From SOIA01 sp050116035 (GTDB taxonomy: Bacteria; Acidobacteriota; Aminicenantia; Aminicenantales; Aminicenantaceae), in the NCBI GenBank assembly GCA_050116035.1, contig JASFPJ010000129.1, forward strand, positions 1 through 8,540: a stretch of DNA of 8,540 bases, read 5' to 3'. The notes under the pieces were generated by a model. It ran no database searches, was not told where the DNA came from, and saw only the letters and a list, made by a program, of their open reading frames with translations. Below, piece after piece: positions 1-7,814 of this stretch (positions within the stretch are counted from its first letter, which is position 1; each line of letters starts with the position of its first letter). The position numbers and the translations under genes are program-made.

Positions 1-6
1 AAATTC

Positions 7-1470
7 ATGAAAATGAAGCCCCTGGTTGTCCGGCCAGTCGGAGCTGCTCCTCCTAAACACGAAGTAACGGACCTCGGCCCTGTTGAAGTGGAAGAACCCA
101 TCGCCCTCTCAACACACATTTACAGGGATAACAAGAACAGAAGTATTTTCTACTTTCTGCCGAAAGAAATCAATCTGATCAAAGGAAGAGACCTGGGAAG
201 CTACAGGATCAATGCTGTCTGGACTCAAGACAAGAAGATAAAAGCCACTTTCTTCCTGAGCGCAGATATTGACCCGTCTGATGTCAGGATTCTTGAAGAA
301 GCGGTGAAAAAGAAATATGGAAGACGGTCTGTCCTGAGGCCTTTACCGTATAATGAGGCGAACATCATTGACATGGAAGGATGGGGAGACTGGCAGATCG
401 AAGACATTCGGTTTCCTTCTTTCGGTTCTTTGGATGGAGAGATGCCCATTAACATCACCATGACACCAGAAAGCATGGCTGAATTAAAGCCTTTGATGGA
501 AAAAGAAGGACTGACAGCCGGCATGCATATCAAATCGGCAGCCGTGGAAAAAGAAATCCCCATTAAAGTTGGACTACGGTATTTTGTCGGCAGCTTCCAT
601 TCTCCTCTCGAAGAAGTGAATTTCACGTTTGACAACAAAAAATCAACGTTCACCATCCATAACGTGAAGAATTTCTCTGATTTTCCTCTGAAGGTCGAAA
701 ACATTAATCTTCGTTTCAACTTCGCCAACAGAAAAGAAGTTTACAGAGCCTTAAAATGCGACCCCGAAGTGATTATCCCTCCTGGAGAAGAAGGTGCTAT
801 TACGGTCCAACTGGCGCCGCAGTCATTGCTCAAGGCTGAGTTGAGAAATGTCCTGGGTGAAGCGGTGAAAAAGCCGAAAAAAAAGTCTCTCCTTGACCAG
901 GCCCTGGGTGTCTTGAAAGAAGAAGTTGAAGAAAAGGTTAAAAAAGAAGCCAAAGAGAGAGTGGGGATCGATGTGCCTGAATCCGAGACCTATATCGACC
1001 CTGAAGTCAATCAATTTTTCAAAGATCACTTGAAGAGTTACTGGCTCGAAATATCTCCTGATTTTGATAATCAGGAAAGCCTGGACAACATCTGGGGGAA
1101 GATCGAGGCCGTGTCTTACATCGAACGGATGCGAAAAATCAACATAGAGGTGCTCGAGAATATCTTTGATCCTTCCCAGTATGAGACTTCACTACAGATT
1201 GAAAAAGTTCATATAGAAATCAAATCTCCTTATTTGAGTCCTCAGCCGAAAGAAGGCTTGATCGATTCAGTCGATCTGACAAAGGAGAATCCTCTTGCCA
1301 CAGTACTCGTCTATCTCCCCTTATCGGATCAGGAACCTCTTGAGTTCAGCTATAAAATCAAAGCGATAACAAATACTGGCGAATCCGCAGAATCTGTTGA
1401 TTGGGAGTTTGTATCTGACTCATTAGACCTCACGATTGGGGTTTTTCATATAGCGAATTTGTTCAAGTAG
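7..1470 (+). CDS. Distant member of the tandem paralogue family, no visible signal peptide
   Basis: Function not recognised. The 487-residue product resembles its four downstream neighbours at both ends. Near the N-terminus it has an Arg-Asp followed by an aromatic-rich FYFLP stretch (residues 40-52), matching the RD...YYYLP segment of the others. Near the C-terminus LEFSY (445-449), Gly458, Ser463 and Trp466 match LEFSY, Gly544, Ser549 and Trp551 of the gene at 6099. Residues about 185-270 are beta-rich and end in a PPGEEG turn, as in Ig-like sandwiches (inference). Residues about 286-318 form a Lys/Glu-rich, probably helical segment absent from the others. Unlike its neighbours it has no hydrophobic signal peptide after the ATG at 7. 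Only six bases lie upstream and the frame is open to the window edge, so the start is uncertain and the protein could be longer. A second ATG lies at 13. The stop is TAG at 1468. A 90-base gap follows. Confidence 0.8.
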   Translation: MKMKPLVVRPVGAAPPKHEVTDLGPVEVEEPIALSTHIYRDNKNRSIFYFLPKEINLIKGRDLGSYRINAVWTQDKKIKATFFLSADIDPSDVRILEEAVKKKYGRRSVLRPLPYNEANIIDMEGWGDWQIEDIRFPSFGSLDGEMPINITMTPESMAELKPLMEKEGLTAGMHIKSAAVEKEIPIKVGLRYFVGSFHSPLEEVNFTFDNKKSTFTIHNVKNFSDFPLKVENINLRFNFANRKEVYRALKCDPEVIIPPGEEGAITVQLAPQSLLKAELRNVLGEAVKKPKKKSLLDQALGVLKEEVEEKVKKEAKERVGIDVPESETYIDPEVNQFFKDHLKSYWLEISPDFDNQESLDNIWGKIEAVSYIERMRKINIEVLENIFDPSQYETSLQIEKVHIEIKSPYLSPQPKEGLIDSVDLTKENPLATVLVYLPLSDQEPLEFSYKIKAITNTGESAESVDWEFVSDSLDLTIGVFHIANLFK

Positions 1471-1548
1471 GACGGAAAGACAACGGCTGTAGATTGCCGA
1501 AAAACATAGATAGAGATATTTATAACTTATTTTTAACTATTGTTTTGT

Positions 1549-1555
1549 AAGGAGG
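1549..1555 (+). promoter_or_regulatory. Ribosome binding site that fixes the start of the second gene
   Basis: AAGGAGG lies five bases before the ATG at 1561. The reading frame can be extended to a TTG at 1540, but that extension would contain this Shine-Dalgarno sequence and put residues ahead of the signal peptide, so ATG 1561 is the likely start. The 15 bases 1549-1563, ending in the ATG, are identical to 8035-8049 in front of the protease gene. Confidence 0.85.
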
Positions 1556-1560
1556 AAAAG

Positions 1561-3231
1561 ATGCGGTTCCTCAATAGGTTTCTATTTATTTGCTTCAGTC
1601 TGTTCCTTGTTGCTCATTTATCCAATGGAGAAATTTTACTTGATGCTGAACCCATTCAGGTGGGAAATGTCATTCTTTTTAAAGACCACGCCGACGAGCA
1701 CGGATATCATTACATGCCTTTGTCTCCCCGAATAGCTACCTGGCCGGATGGAACTCCCAAGTTCAGCTTTCTCCAGTATGTCAAGACAGGAAAGGAAGTC
1801 ACAGGTGGAATTCTTTCTTTCTTGGTGACTTATGGCCTGACAGATAGGGAGTTAAGAGACGCAGAGGGAGAACTGAAAAGACATGACGAAGATGGGAAAA
1901 TAATCGGACCCGTCCCTTTTATTCAAGGAGAGTTTCATATAATTTCTTCGACGGCGGGAGAAGGAGGTATCTTTACTCGGAAAATTGCCGGAACGGGGAA
2001 AGCCCCTCTCTTGGCTGGAGCTGAAGCCGCGGTGTCCATCGCCCTGAATGAAGAGGGCTCGACATTTCTTATGGAATCTTTCAAGAGACCGACTTCTGAT
2101 GTCTCGGTTCAATTCATCATGACTTATCAAGGTCTAACCCCTGCGTACGAAGCCAAGCTTAAAGTGAATTGGGATAAAGTCTATGAGCATAAAGAATTTC
2201 ATGCCAAGGGGGGAACTTTTTTTGCCAGTTATCGAATATCGAAGATTTATGATGATTTGAAAGAGACTGGGGCTATTGAACTCGAAGTTATCGGTGAAGA
2301 CACGAGCATGGATGCCTTGTTGAACACTGCTTACAGTACTCTTGCAAAGATGATGTTCGAGGCGAAACCCGTGCAGCTTTCAGACATGGGTAAAGCCAGT
2401 GGAGGAGCTGGTGGCGGCAAGCTCAGTAGTATTTTCAGCATAGCGAATGTGGGATCCTACATGAAAAAAGTGACGATGACCGGGGAGTACACAGTGGATT
2501 TGAGAAGAAGAAAAAGAGACCAGCGGGAAATCCCCATGACAGGAAACATAGGCAATTTTTATGAGAAATACGGTAAAAATAAGGATATTTTTGGCGTTGT
2601 GGACCTGGATGATCCCACATTTCAAGAAAGGACGATTCATGTCATCCTGGATGGTGAGGACCTTGAAACTTTTAAAGAATTCATTAACTTTGCGGGAATA
2701 ACATTTAAAAAAGACTATGAAGATGAGGACGTGGAGCCAGTTTCTAATGATATCGTCTTCGACAGGACAAAATTCAGTGAAAGCGGCAACAGGCTTTCGT
2801 TCACCTACCGGAGAAAAGGGGATAGTGCCGAAAGATGGCTCGAGTATGAATATAAGCCGATATGGAGTTATATCGGAGGAATCGAAGCGGATTCCGAGTG
2901 GATAAAAACGTCTCAACCCGTGATCACTTTAACTCCTCCGCATCGATATCGTTTTATTGAAGTCTTGGCCGAAGAAGAGAATATGACAGAGAACGGTATC
3001 ATTCGTGTGGCCGTCCAGTTCAAGCACAAAAATTTCGGAAAAGAAATAAAAAAAGAAGTCGTATTGCGGAAAGGAGACCCGTTAAACATAGACTATTTCT
3101 ATTTCCATGAGCCCAATAATCTCGAGTATGAATACAATATCATGTGGCTTCTTAAAAATGGCAAAAGAATATCTTCAGGTTGGAAAAAAGCCACTGATCC
3201 CTTTGTTTATGCCTACTACGAGGAGGAATGA
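1561..3231 (+). CDS. Secreted paralogue A, uncharacterised family, Gly-rich hinge
   Basis: Product of 556 residues, function not recognised. Residues 1-23 are a Sec-type signal peptide (basic start, long hydrophobic core, cleavage probably after Asn-Gly 23). The N-terminal module (about 24-120) carries KDHADEHGYHYMP and a WPDGTP turn (61-66). The middle module (about 120-268) carries GPVPF, a Gly-rich STAGEGGIF stretch, VSIAL, and GLTPAYEAKLKVNWDKVY (191-208). A short hinge rich in Gly and Ser (279-290) follows. The C-terminal module has LDDPTFQERT (349-358), ILDG (362-365), WLEYEYKPIWS, and the ending YEYNIMWLLKNG...SGW with Trp541. Predicted mostly beta, with a single Cys (Cys11) inside the signal peptide. 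It is the first gene of a tightly packed run and overlaps the next by four bases. A structural or binding role at the cell envelope is inference; no catalytic motif is evident. Confidence 0.92.
   Translation: MRFLNRFLFICFSLFLVAHLSNGEILLDAEPIQVGNVILFKDHADEHGYHYMPLSPRIATWPDGTPKFSFLQYVKTGKEVTGGILSFLVTYGLTDRELRDAEGELKRHDEDGKIIGPVPFIQGEFHIISSTAGEGGIFTRKIAGTGKAPLLAGAEAAVSIALNEEGSTFLMESFKRPTSDVSVQFIMTYQGLTPAYEAKLKVNWDKVYEHKEFHAKGGTFFASYRISKIYDDLKETGAIELEVIGEDTSMDALLNTAYSTLAKMMFEAKPVQLSDMGKASGGAGGGKLSSIFSIANVGSYMKKVTMTGEYTVDLRRRKRDQREIPMTGNIGNFYEKYGKNKDIFGVVDLDDPTFQERTIHVILDGEDLETFKEFINFAGITFKKDYEDEDVEPVSNDIVFDRTKFSESGNRLSFTYRRKGDSAERWLEYEYKPIWSYIGGIEADSEWIKTSQPVITLTPPHRYRFIEVLAEEENMTENGIIRVAVQFKHKNFGKEIKKEVVLRKGDPLNIDYFYFHEPNNLEYEYNIMWLLKNGKRISSGWKKATDPFVYAYYEEE
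3221..3231 (+). promoter_or_regulatory. Stop-start overlap with an unusually close ribosome binding site
   Basis: The stop of paralogue A and the start of the next gene share ATGA (3228-3231). The AGGAGG at 3221-3226 sits only one base before the ATG, much closer than the usual 5-9 bases. Efficient initiation here would depend on terminating ribosomes re-initiating, that is, translational coupling. This ATG is still preferred because it opens directly into a signal peptide. Confidence 0.7.
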
Positions 3232-4238
3232 CAAAAAAAAGGACATTATCAGCCGCCTGTGTCTGTTTCTTTGTGCTGGCAGGGACACAGGTACACACCC
3301 AAGCCGATCCCCTTTTGAGTCAAGGCAAAATTATCGGGGACCAGATATTGGTTTTTCCCGATCACAGCCTCCCAAACACTTACTATTATGTTCCCACGAA
3401 GTTAAACCTGTCTCAATCATATGACAAGCCTCAATTCTTCTTCTACAAATATGTCTATATTAAATCGGATGCATCAGGAGAGACGGAAAGAATGGCTGGA
3501 GGCGTACTCGCGCTCTCTGTAGAATTCAGCGATGAAAGCTCAAAGCTTAAAGAAATAATGGGACAGAATCTTGAATTCAAGCCTATTCCCGTTGAAGAGC
3601 TCAGGTGCGTATTGAATTACAGCGTTTTTGATGGAGAGGAAAAAAAAGAAGAAGAGCTCTCTCAACGGAAGACGCCCTGGACCAAAAAGAATTTTACGAT
3701 ACCTTTAAGCCGGAAGACAGCTCCCTATCTGTGGGAGATCTTCGAAGATGAAAAGTCTTTGGGCTTAAGCTTTGACTGCGAATTCACATACAGCGGGTTT
3801 GAGTTGAAAGAAGGGAAATATGAAGAGGCGCAGAGAACCGACCGGATGGCTTTCCCTGTTGGTGTGTCCATGAAGGAATATCCTGATTTGTTTACGGTCA
3901 TTAATTTAGCCAATAAGGTCTCATTCAATTACAGGCATATGGCCGTGCTGTGTTTCGATTTTGTGAACGAAGTAAATCCGGATGTTTTGAGGAAAACAGT
4001 CGAAGTGGAAATCGAAACAGCAAGAGGTCAAAGAGATTTTCGAAGAATCTACTTCTCTAATGATTCTGACACTCAACAGGAATTGGAATTCGACATCCCT
4101 GAGAAAAAAGGAGGCACCTACCGGTACCGAATCGCTCAGATTTTTAAGGATGGGAGGACACAAAGAAGCGAATGGCAGGAAGGTGACGATTATTATCTTG
4201 ATGTCTCCGAGTATGAAATTTTGGTAAAAAAACAGTAA
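3228..4238 (+). CDS. Compact secreted member of the paralogue family
   Basis: Product of 336 residues, function not recognised. Residues 1-26 are a Sec-type signal peptide ending in Thr-Gln-Ala. The mature part follows the family plan in shortened form. IIGDQILVFPDH...TYYYVP (35-56) matches the RD...YYYVP segment of the long paralogues. MAGGVLALSVEF (89-100) matches their KGGxxxFxVT strand. FTIPLSRKTAPYLWEIF (156-172) followed by a YSGF strand end (188-191) matches VSIAL...LLWESF...YNG. YRYRIAQIFKDGR...SEW (298-316) matches the C-terminal signature. Missing are the WDKVY segment, the hinge, and the LDDP/ILDG part of the C-terminal module, roughly 220 residues in all. Both ends and the signal peptide are intact, and the frame has no internal stop, so this looks like a functional variant rather than a broken copy. 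It overlaps paralogue A by four bases and lies 27 bases before paralogue B. Confidence 0.88.
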   Translation: MTKKRTLSAACVCFFVLAGTQVHTQADPLLSQGKIIGDQILVFPDHSLPNTYYYVPTKLNLSQSYDKPQFFFYKYVYIKSDASGETERMAGGVLALSVEFSDESSKLKEIMGQNLEFKPIPVEELRCVLNYSVFDGEEKKEEELSQRKTPWTKKNFTIPLSRKTAPYLWEIFEDEKSLGLSFDCEFTYSGFELKEGKYEEAQRTDRMAFPVGVSMKEYPDLFTVINLANKVSFNYRHMAVLCFDFVNEVNPDVLRKTVEVEIETARGQRDFRRIYFSNDSDTQQELEFDIPEKKGGTYRYRIAQIFKDGRTQRSEWQEGDDYYLDVSEYEILVKKQ

Positions 4239-4265
4239 ATAAATGTTGATTAAAGGAGAGGAAAA

Positions 4266-6077
4266 ATGAAAACCAAAAAAATAGCAGTTTTAATGACTCT
4301 CTTCTTTGCGTCTCTGGTTTTTGTAAAGGCAGAGGTTTCTCTCGATGAAGTCATTCAATCTGGAAGATTCCTGTTTTACAGAGACCATGCGGATCCGCAT
4401 AAATATTATTATGTGCCTGATGAACCCAGACTATCGACACGGAGCGACGGAACCCCTGAATTCACCTTCATCAAATACACAAAAACAGGTGGGGATATGA
4501 AGGGAGGAGTCGTTCATTTTCTGGTCACCTGGGGGCTGACGGAAACCGAAATCGAGAATGCGGAATCGGCTCTGCAATTGTATGATTCCGAAGGAGAGAT
4601 TGTCGGGCCAGTGCCCTTCAAAGAGGGCACATTCAAGATTATTTCAGCCACGGCTGGAGCCGAGGGGATTTTCGAGGCAAAAGTCTGTGGAGAGGGACAG
4701 GCCCCGATCATGCCCGGGCAAAAAGGGGCGGTTTCCATTGCGCTGAATCAGGAAGGCGCTTCATTGCTCTGGGAGTCTTTCAAGAATCCAACAACAGATG
4801 TTTCTGTCATGTTTTTACTTAAATACAATGGAATCACCCCGGCTTATGAAGCCAAACTCAAAGTGGATTGGGACAAAGTGTACACTCATCATGATGTTGG
4901 GTTGAAGGGAGGAGGTGTTGTCAAAGGCGTCAAGTTAGAGGCTGAGATAAAGGCAATTTTTGATGAATTAAGGCAGCAAGGAGCTATCCAGCTGGATGTG
5001 ACCGGAGAATCAAAGGAAATGGAAAAGCTTCTCGAAATGACGTACGGCCATATCATCAAGCTGATGTGCAATAAAGATCTTAAAACTGAAACTGAAGTCA
5101 AAAAATCGAAATCAACCGCAACAACATCGAAGAGACCAACAAGAAGAACAGTGAGACGACCGACAACGTCATCTTCAAGAACGAGCTCATCTCAGAGACG
5201 GACTCCCCGAAGGACAACGAAAAGAACTCCAGTGAGCACACCGAAAGTGTCGAAGGATAAACCAAAGAATCCAATTCCTTATAACGTTGAGCTCACTTAC
5301 ACCTTCAAACAAGTCAAGATGTCCGGTCATTATGAAGTGGATTTCAGACATCGTATAAGAGAAGAGCGAGTCATGGTTATCAGCGGGAATGTCCGTGGAA
5401 TATACGATGATTTTGGTGAGGATGAGAGATTCTTCAGCACGGTTTCTCTGGATGACCCAACCTTCCAGGAGAGAACGATCGAGGTCATACTCGATGGCCA
5501 AAATTTTGAAGATTTCAAGGATTATGTCAACAACGTTTCTGTTTTGTTCCGGAAACAGAGATGGGGAAAACCGGCAACGACCGGTGAAGTTAAATTCTTC
5601 GATGAACAGTTTGCGGAAAAGGGAAACCGGCTTTCCTTCATCTATGGAAGAGAAGGGGAGGGCTCAACTGAATGGCTTAATTATGAATACAGGCCTAAAT
5701 GGAGTTTTCATGGAGGAATAGAGTGGGAAGGCGCCTGGGTAAACACTTCAGATTCTGTGGTGACCCTTTCTCCCGTTATCCAGTACAGAGCAATCCAGAT
5801 TTCACTGGATAAGGAAAATATTGCTGAAAACGACATAAAAGCCGTGGCTTTCCAGATTAAGCATCAAGTTTTCGGGAAAGAAGTGATTAAAGAGATCATC
5901 GTTGATAATGAAAGAGGCGATCCGTTGCAGACAGAATACAGATATCTCCATGAAGAAGGGAATCTAGAATACGCGTACAAGGTCATCTGGCTGATTAAGG
6001 ATGGGAGGGAAATCCATTCTGATTGGATGAAAAAAGAGACTCCGATTATATACGCTTTTTACCAAGAAGAAAATTAA
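4266..6077 (+). CDS. Secreted paralogue B, uncharacterised family, long basic Ser/Thr-rich hinge
   Basis: Product of 603 residues, function not recognised. The signal peptide is residues 1-22 (cleavage after Val-Lys-Ala). The N-terminal module has YRDHADPHKYYYVPDEPRL (38-56) and SDGTP (60-64). The middle module has GPVPF, VSIALNQEGASLLWESF (156-172) and GITPAYEAKLKVDWDKVY (189-206). Residues 279-334 are a low-complexity hinge. The C-terminal module has LDDPTFQERT (395-404), ILDG (408-411), EKGNRLSFIY, WLNYEYRPKWSF and YAYKVIWLIKDGR...SDW (Trp587). It is closest to paralogues A and C over both flanks of the hinge, so the hinge is an insertion between conserved modules. The start is ATG 4266 behind AAGGAG at 4253-4258. 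It lies 27 bases after the compact paralogue and 21 bases before paralogue C. An exported structural or ligand-binding role is inference. Confidence 0.92.
   Translation: MKTKKIAVLMTLFFASLVFVKAEVSLDEVIQSGRFLFYRDHADPHKYYYVPDEPRLSTRSDGTPEFTFIKYTKTGGDMKGGVVHFLVTWGLTETEIENAESALQLYDSEGEIVGPVPFKEGTFKIISATAGAEGIFEAKVCGEGQAPIMPGQKGAVSIALNQEGASLLWESFKNPTTDVSVMFLLKYNGITPAYEAKLKVDWDKVYTHHDVGLKGGGVVKGVKLEAEIKAIFDELRQQGAIQLDVTGESKEMEKLLEMTYGHIIKLMCNKDLKTETEVKKSKSTATTSKRPTRRTVRRPTTSSSRTSSSQRRTPRRTTKRTPVSTPKVSKDKPKNPIPYNVELTYTFKQVKMSGHYEVDFRHRIREERVMVISGNVRGIYDDFGEDERFFSTVSLDDPTFQERTIEVILDGQNFEDFKDYVNNVSVLFRKQRWGKPATTGEVKFFDEQFAEKGNRLSFIYGREGEGSTEWLNYEYRPKWSFHGGIEWEGAWVNTSDSVVTLSPVIQYRAIQISLDKENIAENDIKAVAFQIKHQVFGKEVIKEIIVDNERGDPLQTEYRYLHEEGNLEYAYKVIWLIKDGREIHSDWMKKETPIIYAFYQEEN
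5100..5267 (+). other. Low-complexity basic Ser/Thr/Pro hinge inside paralogue B
   Basis: Codes for residues 279-334. I count 24 Ser/Thr, 20 Arg/Lys, 6 Pro and one acidic residue in 56, with frequent RR, KR and TT pairs. The DNA is rich in ACA, ACG, AGA and CGA-type triplets, as expected if it grew by slippage. It sits exactly where paralogue A has a Gly-rich and paralogue C a Glu-rich stretch. Likely disordered. It could bind a polyanion, carry O-linked modification or be a protease-accessible linker (all inference). Confidence 0.85.
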
Positions 6078-6098
6078 TAACGCTTTGGAGGAGAAAAA

Positions 6099-7808
6099 AT
6101 GAAAATGAAAAAAATCGTTATTCCATTATTATGCATGGTTTTGTTGATTCCGGCACTTCTTAAGGGAGAAGTATTACTGGATCAAGATCAGCTTCAAATA
6201 GGAGATGTCCTTCTCCTGAGAGACAGTGCGTCACAAAACGTTTATTACTATCTTCCGACTGAACCCCGTATAGCGACCTGGCCGGATGGCACCCCAAAGC
6301 TGACTTTCCTCAAGTACACCAAAGCGGGAGAAGCAGAGCTTAAAGGAGGTATCCTACACTTTTTTGTTACCTACAGCCTCACTCCTGAGAAGCTCAAAAG
6401 GATTAGGGATGAACTTAGAAAGAGAAATGAAAAAGCCCGAATAAAAGGCCCGGTTATTTTCAAGAAGGGCACGTTTGCTGTGATTTCTGCGGCAGTGGGA
6501 GAAGGCGGAGCTTTCACCAGGAAAATCATCGGAGAGGGCAAAGCGCCATTAGTCTCTGGGGCTGAGGTGTCTGTGTCAATCGCCGTCACTCCTGAGGGGG
6601 CGGCATTTCTGGATGAGGCCCTCAAGCATCCCACCTATCCTGTCAGCATTCGTTTCGACATGACATACGAAGGATTGACTCCTAAATTCAATGCCAAAGC
6701 AAAAATACACTGGACAAAAGTGCGGGACTATTTTGAGAAATACAAGAAATGGAGAATTTATAAAAAAAAGAGAAAATGGATTTGGGAGTACTGGGCGCAA
6801 GTTGGAACAGGCGAGAGCTTGAACATAACAGATGAATTACGCTCCAAACAAATGATCGAGATCGATGTCACCGGAGAAGATGAAAACATGGAATCCATCC
6901 TGCAAACTGTTACCGATACTGTCATGCGGGAGATGTTCGAGATGAAAATCGAACTTCCCACAGGAGCTGTTGAGGAAGAAGGGGAAGAGGAAGAGGAGGC
7001 AAGCCAGGAACGAGATTATGGAGTGAGCACGACTATGAAGAAGGTGACCCGGACTGGAACAGCGATGATAAACCTGACAAAAAGACTCAGGCAGGAAAGG
7101 GATACAGGCCCGATGGATGCCAGCATCGGAAAGGTCTTGAGAAAATTCAAGAATGATAAGCGTGTCCACGATGTCATCAACCTTGATGATCCGGATTTGG
7201 CCGATAGAACGGTTTATTCTATCCTCGATGGAGAGGATTTCGATAATTTTGGAAATTATATCAATTTTGTGACAGTCAGTTATAAAAAAGCTCATTCTAG
7301 AGGTCAACCGACAACGCAAGACGTGATCTTCAACGCAAAAACCTTCGCGGAAAAAGGAAACATGCTGCCTTTTGTCTATCCTCGGCTCGGCGAAGGCGCG
7401 GGATGGCTCAATTATGAATACAAAACAACCTGGAGCTTCATGGGAGGTATCAAAGTCGAAGGAGATTGGGCTAAAACAGATGAACCGGCGATAACTCTTT
7501 CCCCACCACACAGATACCGAACCATCGATATCATCGCGGATGAAGAGAACGTGGCTCAATACAACATTAAATTGATCACAGTCACTGTAAAGAATAATGT
7601 GTTTGGCAGGGATAGAGTCCGGCAGGTGAAAATCATGCCTCAACAGTCCATGTGGGAAAAATACGAGTACAACCACGAAGAAGACAGCCTTGAATTTTCT
7701 TACCAGATCACCTGGCTTTTAGGCGATGGAAGAGCAGTGACTTCCGAATGGCAGATGACTACTGATCCTTTCGTGTATACGCTGTATAAGGAAGATAAAC
7801 CTCACTAG
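6099..7808 (+). CDS. Secreted paralogue C, uncharacterised family, acidic hinge
   Basis: Product of 569 residues, function not recognised. The signal peptide is residues 1-23 (cleavage probably after Lys-Gly). The N-terminal module has LLRDSASQNVYYYLPTEPRIATWPDGTP (39-66), almost the same as paralogue A at WPDGTP. The middle module has AVGEGGAFTRKIIGEGKAP, VSIAVTPEGAAFL and GLTPKFNAKAKIHWTKV. A private insert rich in Lys/Arg and Trp/Tyr follows at 214-232. The hinge (292-306) is poly-Glu. The C-terminal module has NLDDPDLADRT (361-371), ILDG (375-378), EKGNMLPFVY, WLNYEYKTTWSFMGG, SPPHRYRTI and LEFSYQITWLLGDGR...SEW (531-551). The start is ATG 6099 with GGAGG at 6087-6091; ATG 6105 is a possible second choice. 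It is the last gene of the packed run, followed by a 238-base non-coding gap. Confidence 0.92.
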   Translation: MKMKKIVIPLLCMVLLIPALLKGEVLLDQDQLQIGDVLLLRDSASQNVYYYLPTEPRIATWPDGTPKLTFLKYTKAGEAELKGGILHFFVTYSLTPEKLKRIRDELRKRNEKARIKGPVIFKKGTFAVISAAVGEGGAFTRKIIGEGKAPLVSGAEVSVSIAVTPEGAAFLDEALKHPTYPVSIRFDMTYEGLTPKFNAKAKIHWTKVRDYFEKYKKWRIYKKKRKWIWEYWAQVGTGESLNITDELRSKQMIEIDVTGEDENMESILQTVTDTVMREMFEMKIELPTGAVEEEGEEEEEASQERDYGVSTTMKKVTRTGTAMINLTKRLRQERDTGPMDASIGKVLRKFKNDKRVHDVINLDDPDLADRTVYSILDGEDFDNFGNYINFVTVSYKKAHSRGQPTTQDVIFNAKTFAEKGNMLPFVYPRLGEGAGWLNYEYKTTWSFMGGIKVEGDWAKTDEPAITLSPPHRYRTIDIIADEENVAQYNIKLITVTVKNNVFGRDRVRQVKIMPQQSMWEKYEYNHEEDSLEFSYQITWLLGDGRAVTSEWQMTTDPFVYTLYKEDKPH

Positions 7809-7814
7809 TATATT

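Noticed and set aside
1471..1560. Possible terminator or promoter between the first and second genes
   Set aside because: CGGC...GCCG around 1484-1499 gives only a four-base stem without an immediate T-run. The AT-rich stretch 1517-1548 offers TATAAC-like hexamers, but no -35 at proper spacing. Neither is good enough to call.
2380..2916. Minus-strand open frame of 178 codons
   Set aside because: It is antisense to paralogue A, whose frame is supported by signal peptide, ribosome binding site and paralogy. The antisense product resembles nothing.
3258..3262. Lipobox-like Cys11 in the compact paralogue signal peptide
   Set aside because: The Cys sits near the start of the hydrophobic core with more hydrophobic residues after it, so it is not at a signal peptidase II cleavage position. 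A Thr-Gln-Ala signal peptidase I site follows at residue 26.
3228..4238. Compact paralogue as a degraded pseudogene
   Set aside because: It has an intact signal peptide, no internal stop or frameshift, and both family end signatures in order, so a shortened functional version is more likely.
6837..7676. Long 279-codon open frame on the minus strand
   Set aside because: It lies wholly inside paralogue C, which is conserved with two sister genes. The minus-strand translation has low-complexity, Phe/His/Ile-rich character and no recognisable domain. It is a shadow frame.
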